From Boswellia sacra (taxonomy: Eukaryota; Streptophyta; Magnoliopsida; Sapindales; Burseraceae), in the NCBI GenBank assembly GCA_013180625.2, contig SNVD02013229.1:16455-80454 (forward strand): a DNA stretch of 64,000 nucleotides, read 5' to 3'. The translations under genes were made by a program, and so were the position numbers. Numbering within the stretch: position 1 is the first letter of the stretch; each line of letters opens with the position of its first letter. Below the pieces are notes generated by a model that was not told the origin of the DNA, did not search any database, and saw nothing but the letters and a program-made list of their open reading frames with translations. Shown piece by piece: positions 59,761 to 64,000 of this stretch.

Positions 59761-60481
59761 AAGCAAAGCGAAAAACAATAAACATTTCAAGCACACAGAT
59801 CCATGCATCATTTATCATTTTCCAAGAGTTATTCTTAATTCAATAATTATCTTATCATCGACTCACAAAATGCAAGAAAAGAGGTACGTGGCGTTGTTAC
59901 ACCTGAGTCAAGATTGTATATTTCAACAATCCTTAGGACCGTAGCCCGCAGACTTAAGGTTTCCAGCCCATATACCTTTATTATGAAAGAACAAAACAAG
60001 AAACAAGACACTTCAAACAACATGAAATAAACAAACTACAGATTTATTGAGAGAGAATGCGTTTCAAGAATTAAGAAAACCCCATATTCTGCCATTCTCA
60101 GGTTTTTCCACAATGTTTTTTTTTCGAATCGAAACTGATAAAGACAAAAACACACAACAACTCAAAATTACATAAAACTAAACTTACTTAGAAAATAATA
60201 AAGTCCAACAAATCAGTAAACAAAAACAAGGCAGTTAGAATGGGTCTAAAAAGTTTAGAAGTTAGCCTCCTTATTCAGCCATTATGGATAGAAGAGATCC
60301 AGAATGCGTTTCAAGAGGAGTTGAACTTTTTAAGCCACCACTCTAAAAGCCATGATTAGAAAATATTACCTGGGGCGAAAGAAAAAATCTGAAAAAAACT
60401 CAAAAGAAATGACATGAAAAATCTCAAATAAATACACTAAAAAGAAAGTAAACAAAAACGAAGCAAACCAATAGATAGAGA
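59761..60481 (-). other. Non-coding region between the LOG copy and the shared block
   Basis: No ORF supported. The segment 59885-59975 (TACGTGGCGTTGTTACACCT...GGTTTCCAGCCCATAT) has a weak relative at 8224-8325. No clear poly-A relic follows the LOG stop. Confidence 0.5.
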
Positions 60482-61131
60482 TTACAGATGGAGCGTTAAA
60501 TCCAGTCTACGCTTTTTATTGCCTTCTCCAAACCAATCTATCCGAGCTGTTGTTGGATCAGGCGAATAGACGAATTCTTGTAGTTTATCAATTAACTCCC
60601 CTGCAGTTGAAGTTGTAACCAGGATTTGCCTCGCCGACGGTGAGATGAAGTTTTTTCTACAGCTTGATCAAGAAAGGACAACAAACCATCAAAAAAATTA
60701 TTGACATTTAACAAACCAGTGGGTTTCCGATGGATGTTTAGCTGTGCCCAAGAGGTGATTTGAAATATATCCTCTAATGTACCATAACCACCAGGCAAAG
60801 CTATAAATGCATCGGACTTAACAATCATATGTGCAATACGCTCATGCATGCTAGAGACCTGTAACTCTTCCCCGAGTGTATTGCCTACGATATCTCGTAC
60901 AGCTAATGGTTTAGGGATAATGCCGAGAACTTTGCTCCCTCCTAGGGATGCAGCTGTTGACACACACCCCATTAACCCAAGACTACCCCCTCCGTAAATC
61001 AAATGAATTACCCCTCGCAGCTAATGTCCTACCAAGATCAAGAGCTGCTGTTGTAAACTCTCCATCTTTACCAAATTGCGATCCACAAAATACGCATATA
61101 TTTGGAATCGCCGAATTGGTGTTTTCTCCAT
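60482..61131 (-). pseudogene. LOG: LONELY GUY-type cytokinin riboside 5'-monophosphate phosphoribohydrolase, intronless copy
   Basis: LOG enzymes release active cytokinin bases from their nucleotide precursors in the cytosol and nucleus. The minus-strand sequence covers the whole protein: NSAIPNICVFCGSQFGKD near the N terminus, IHLIYGGGSLGLMG, MHERIAHMIVKSDAFIA, the signature PGGYGTLED (60769-60795), WAQLNIHRKPTGLLNVNNFF and a C-terminal part to TAA at 60482-60484. Plant LOG genes have several introns; none is present here, so this is a retrocopy. Frameshifts occur near the ATG, just before IHLIYGGG and after QAVEK, so only 136 codons are open. The last residue of the PGGxGTxxE motif is Asp, not the usual Glu. 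It lies inside a Gypsy element in its sense orientation. LOG versus bacterial-type lysine decarboxylase-like relatives: the plant-like context and motifs favour LOG. Confidence 0.9.
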
Positions 61132-61269
61132 TTCTAAAAGTGCTCTAAACTTGTGCAAGACAATGATGTACGTAGGTATTATGCGATTCAAGTGCAAGAC
61201 AGGTTATAAAATGACATTTGAGATTATGCAAAATGGATATATACACACGTAAAACTCTCAAATTTGACA

Positions 61270-61525
61270 CATGGGGACATAATTTCGGTGGCGGTTGCTC
61301 GATGCAGATTTATCGCCACAAGATTTGAAAAAATGAGATATGCTTTTGGTGAGGTTGGACAAAACCTACACACTTGTCTCCCACGTGAAGCATGGAAAAT
61401 GGAGATACACTTTCGGCGGGGGTTGACAAAACCCCCACACTTGTCTCCCACGTGAAGCATAAAAAATAGAGATACACTTTCGGTGGAGGTTGACAAAAAC
61501 TCCACACTTGTCTCCCACGTGTACT
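61270..61525. repeat. About 67-bp minisatellite with G-box motifs
   Basis: Three units (61330-61395, 61396-61462, 61463-61522) and a partial one before them share GAGATACACTTTCGG, GGTTGACAAAA and CACACTTGTCTCCCACGTG. Each full unit ends with CACGTG (61382, 61449, 61516). It lies upstream of the LOG copy in its own direction. Confidence 0.88.
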
Positions 61526-61781
61526 TATGCCATAGGGTAGTCATATGGTTTGTCAAAAAGAAAACTTGAAATTAAAACAAACAAAATCAACAAAAAACAA
61601 AAACAAAAAAACAACATTGATAATCAGATCAAACGAAACAAGAAAAAAAATTCTACAACAACAACACACATTCAAATATACACGTAGTTGTGATTGTGGC
61701 TCACATCTTCCTCTGGTTTTACGTCCAGTAACGGCTGAAACGCCTTCTATGAGTCGGGGATTTGCTTCCCATCCAGTTTTC

Positions 61782-62299
61782 TTATAAACTGGCAAACAGG
61801 TCATTTTTAGTCAGATTCCCTAGACTATAACACTGCAATTCATCACGAAATTGTGTCCATAGATTAAGCAATTCACGCTGAACAAGTCCACAAGAATGTG
61901 ACTCGAGAGTTAACAAAACATTATCCAGCGACTCATTACGCAAACCATTCTTAATAAATGAAAGTTTATCTTCTCTATTCCTGGACGCAAAACCTAATGA
62001 ACGACAAGTCTGGTTACAATTCATCTAGCACATTTATAACATACTTGTAACCTTTTCGCTCTTCGCCTCTTGGCGTAGTAGCTCTTTCCTAGACTAGGCA
62101 TGTATTTTTTGAGATTAATGTCAGGCTCACCGGACAATCTCACCTTGGCTTCGATAAGCCATCGGATATCCGCAGGCACATTTAGGAGCATCAACGCCCA
62201 AAGTCTAGTCATCCGTACTTTATAAATTTTAAACACAGCATTTTGAGGAAGTGAAGGGAAATATTTATGAAGGTTCGATAGAAAGATATCGGCATCCAT
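61782..62299 (-). pseudogene. Uncharacterised cysteine-rich extra ORF of the Gypsy element
   Basis: Start MDADIFLSNLHKYFPSLPQ at 62299. The frame has ADIRWLIEAKVRLSGEPD, then a basic segment YYAKRRRAKRLQ leading to C-x2-C and, after a one-base shift near 62028, C-x-C-x3-C (CYKCAR, NCNQTC), and continues with REDKLSFIKNGL and RELLNLWTQFRDEL to a stop at 61782. The cluster of cysteines after a basic patch suggests a zinc-binding or nucleic-acid-binding role. Tat-lineage Gypsy elements are known to carry extra ORFs between pol and the 3' LTR; this may be one, or a second captured gene. I do not recognise the family. Confidence 0.6.
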
Positions 62300-62699
62300 T
62301 GAAGAGAAGAAAAGGAGAGATATTACCGATAAGGCGATTGAGTTTGTTTTTCTCCAAGATATGCACGTTTCAAACCTTCGAGCAATGACTTCAATTCTTG
62401 TTTCAGTGTTTCCTCAAGCTATTGCACAAATGAGCAAAAAGTACGAAATAATCAAATTAAACAAAAGGAAAAGAAAAGAGCAGAAACGAAACTAAAGACA
62501 CATAAAAGAGATAACAACGCAATAGCAAACAAAAGTCAAAAACAAATATAAAAATATAAAAACAAATAAGAAAGATGGCAAAGAGAGATAAAACCTTATC
62601 AATTTGATGGCCTACGAAAGGAATCACCTCGAGACACAAAAATCGATCATTATTACCTTATTTTATTTTTCTTTTCTTTTTTTTATTTATTTTGCAAAA
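62300..62699 (-). other. Spacer between pol end and the cysteine-rich ORF
   Basis: A-rich on the plus strand with no supported ORF; the frame at 62457-62639 is low-complexity. Confidence 0.5.
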
Positions 62700-62756
62700 A
62701 CATTGGGTTGCCTCCCAATAAGCGCTTGGTTCAACGTCCTCAGCCTGACGTTTGTT
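62700..62756 (-). pseudogene. Extreme C-terminal end of pol
   Basis: The minus strand reads NVRLRTLNQALIGRQPNVFA, or DVRLRTLNQ at its start, the sequence usually found at the end of the polyprotein in this group. It abuts the pre-RT linker directly. Confidence 0.65.
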
Positions 62757-64000
62757 CCATCATAGGAGGGTCCAATCTCCACTGTGCTTCACTAATGGGC
62801 TTGGATCCTTCTTCTAACAAGATACGGTCCATGCATATGGTTGGGCCTTGGATGTCAGCAATCATCCACCCAATAGCTATTTTGTGATCTCTAAGTACTC
62901 GGACACGTTTCTCTTCTTGTAGTGGGGCAAGGCCCATTTCTATTGTAATTGGCAAAGGATCTTTGTCACCCAAGAACACATGCTTCAAATAATCTGGAAG
63001 TGGCTTATGCTCCAAGGTATTGGCTTTCATCACAGAAGGAAGAAGTTTCTCATTAGATAAGGCAATTCAATGTACAAAACATCATACCTGTTTGTGGTTA
63101 TAGCTATGATCTCATCTAAGCTTGCCACAGCTTCCTCCATTTGTTTGGACACTTGTATAAAAATTCTTGATTCCTTAGAATTTTTTGTCCCTATGTGCTC
63201 ACTAATAGCTACATCCAATCCATTCTTGCGAGTTAACTCAAAATGTTATTGTGGCAAAGAATCAATAACATCAACTGCAAAAACAGAATGCAAGTCACTA
63301 GGGTACCTCATTGCTTAAAAAATATTGAAACGGAGCACCTCGCCATCAAATTCCACGGTGAGAGTGCCATCATGAACATCAATCTTAGTTCGAGCAGTTT
63401 TCAAGAATGGTCTCCCTAAAAGAATTGGTGTTGGATTAGGAGATGTCTCATCCTCCATTTCAAGAACATAGAAGTCTGCTGGGAAAACCAATTGATTCAC
63501 CTGCACAAGCACATCTTCCACAACTCCCTTGGGATATGCATTAGAATGATTAACAAGTTAAATGGTAATACCAGTTTCCGCAAGAGGTCCAAGATTTAAA
63601 GAAGCATAAATAGAATATGGCATGACATAAATAGATGCTCCTAAATCTAACATAGCCCTTTCAAACTTGGTTCTACCAATGGTGCATGGAATGGTAAACG
63701 TACCTGGATCTTTGCATTTCGGAGGAATTTTTCTTTGTAGTACAGCCGAAACATTTTCCCCCACACTTACTTTCTCATTTCCCTTCAACTTTCTCTTGTT
63801 GGTGCATAACTCCTGGAGAAATTTTGCATAACGAGGCACTTGCTTAATAGCATCCAAAAGTGGTATATTTACCTCAATCTTGCGAAAAGTTTCCAGGATT
63901 TCCTGTTCTTGTTCCTCCTTCTTTGATTTTGCAAATCTGCTAGGAAACGGTGGAGGAGTAACATAAGAAGAAATTTGAGTTTTACGATCTACCTTAGAAG
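62740..64000 (-). pseudogene. Gypsy gag-pol remnant: protease and linker before reverse transcriptase
   Basis: From the window edge: KQVPRYAKFLQELCTNKRKL (near 63840), then the retropepsin-like domain with active-site D-L-G-A-S at 63633-63647 (LDLGASIYVMPYSIYASL), then PILLGRPFLKTARTKIDV and a linker (DYLKHVFLGDKDPLPITI, IGWMIADIQGPTICMDRILL) that normally leads into the reverse transcriptase. The match breaks at DPPMM (about 62757), where the pol end follows. A TAA at about 63557, a stop at 63315 and another near 63240 interrupt the frame. Domain order and the D-L-G-A-S motif fit the Tat/Athila branch of Gypsy. Confidence 0.85.

Larger units (their letters stand above)
57090..64000 (-). mobile_element. 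Tat/Athila-type Gypsy element, deleted in pol, carrying a LOG retrocopy
   Basis: The 3' LTR is at 57090-58509, the polypurine tract at 58510-58523, and the 5' end lies beyond the window. Reading leftward from 64000: gag end and protease, the linker before reverse transcriptase, then a direct jump to the last codons of pol (reverse transcriptase, RNase H and integrase missing), a cysteine-rich ORF, a minisatellite, an intronless LOG gene copy, a non-coding block shared with the Gypsy at 34-45 kb, and the LTR. All coding parts lie on the minus strand, the element's sense. A solo LTR of the same family lies at 21343-22758. The left flank before the LTR reads ATAGT (57085-57089), the presumed target copy. 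Confidence 0.85.

Noticed and set aside
61224..61556. Minus-strand ORFs with repeated FSTLHVGDK-like peptides
   Set aside because: Translations of the 67-bp minisatellite.

Overview
The window reads as nuclear DNA of a eudicot plant. It is AT-rich and intron-bearing, has long microsatellites, and is dominated by plant LTR retrotransposons (Copia and Gypsy) and CACTA DNA transposons. I see only one gene that looks intact, a KIN17 homologue at about 30.9-32.1 kb on the minus strand. Almost everything else is a mobile element, a gene broken by one, or a captured gene fragment. No rRNA, tRNA gene, CRISPR array or bacterial-style operon was seen. The species cannot be named from the sequence.

Layout. 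1-8106: a CACTA element (264-7131, 12-bp terminal repeats, AAC target duplication) sits inside the TNP2-type transposase gene of an older CACTA element; the inner element carries an intron-containing piece of a host coiled-coil gene and no transposase. 8107-12450: gene-poor DNA with microsatellites. 12.45-18.6 kb: an ankyrin/PGG-type membrane protein gene split in frame by a Tnt1-like Copia (12761-18136, TSD GATGA) whose LTRs contain a second primer-binding site. 18.6-20.8 kb: inverted repeats and (CT)n/(GA)n tracts. 20.8-29.9 kb: a tandemly duplicated locus, one copy split by a gag-only Copia (21317-27444, TSD GTTGT), which itself holds a solo Gypsy LTR (21343-22758, TSD CTCAC) and a small CACTA-like element (23612-25127). 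30.9-32.1 kb: KIN17. 33.3-34.5 kb: Copia debris. 34.48-45.2 kb: a rearranged Gypsy with two 1.8-kb LTRs, three TAGAT copies, a gag remnant and several families of tandem repeats. 45.9-51.3 kb: a complete but stop-ridden Tnt1-like Copia (TSD GTAGG) lying just upstream of a probable splice acceptor. 51.4-57.1 kb: AT-rich, with a diverged local duplication and one orphan ORF. 57.09 kb to the window end: the 3' part of a minus-strand Gypsy element of the Tat/Athila type.

The last element is the most striking. Read in its own direction it has gag/protease coding sequence, a deletion that removes reverse transcriptase, RNase H and integrase but keeps the extreme end of pol, an uncharacterised cysteine-rich ORF, a short tandem repeat with G-box motifs, an intronless frameshifted copy of a LONELY GUY (LOG) cytokinin-activating enzyme gene, a non-coding block shared with the other Gypsy element, a polypurine tract and a 1.42-kb LTR. 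This looks like a non-autonomous retrotransposon that captured a host hormone gene through an RNA intermediate.

All coordinates, target duplications and reading-frame joins were found by eye. Family names rest on recognised motifs, not on database searches.
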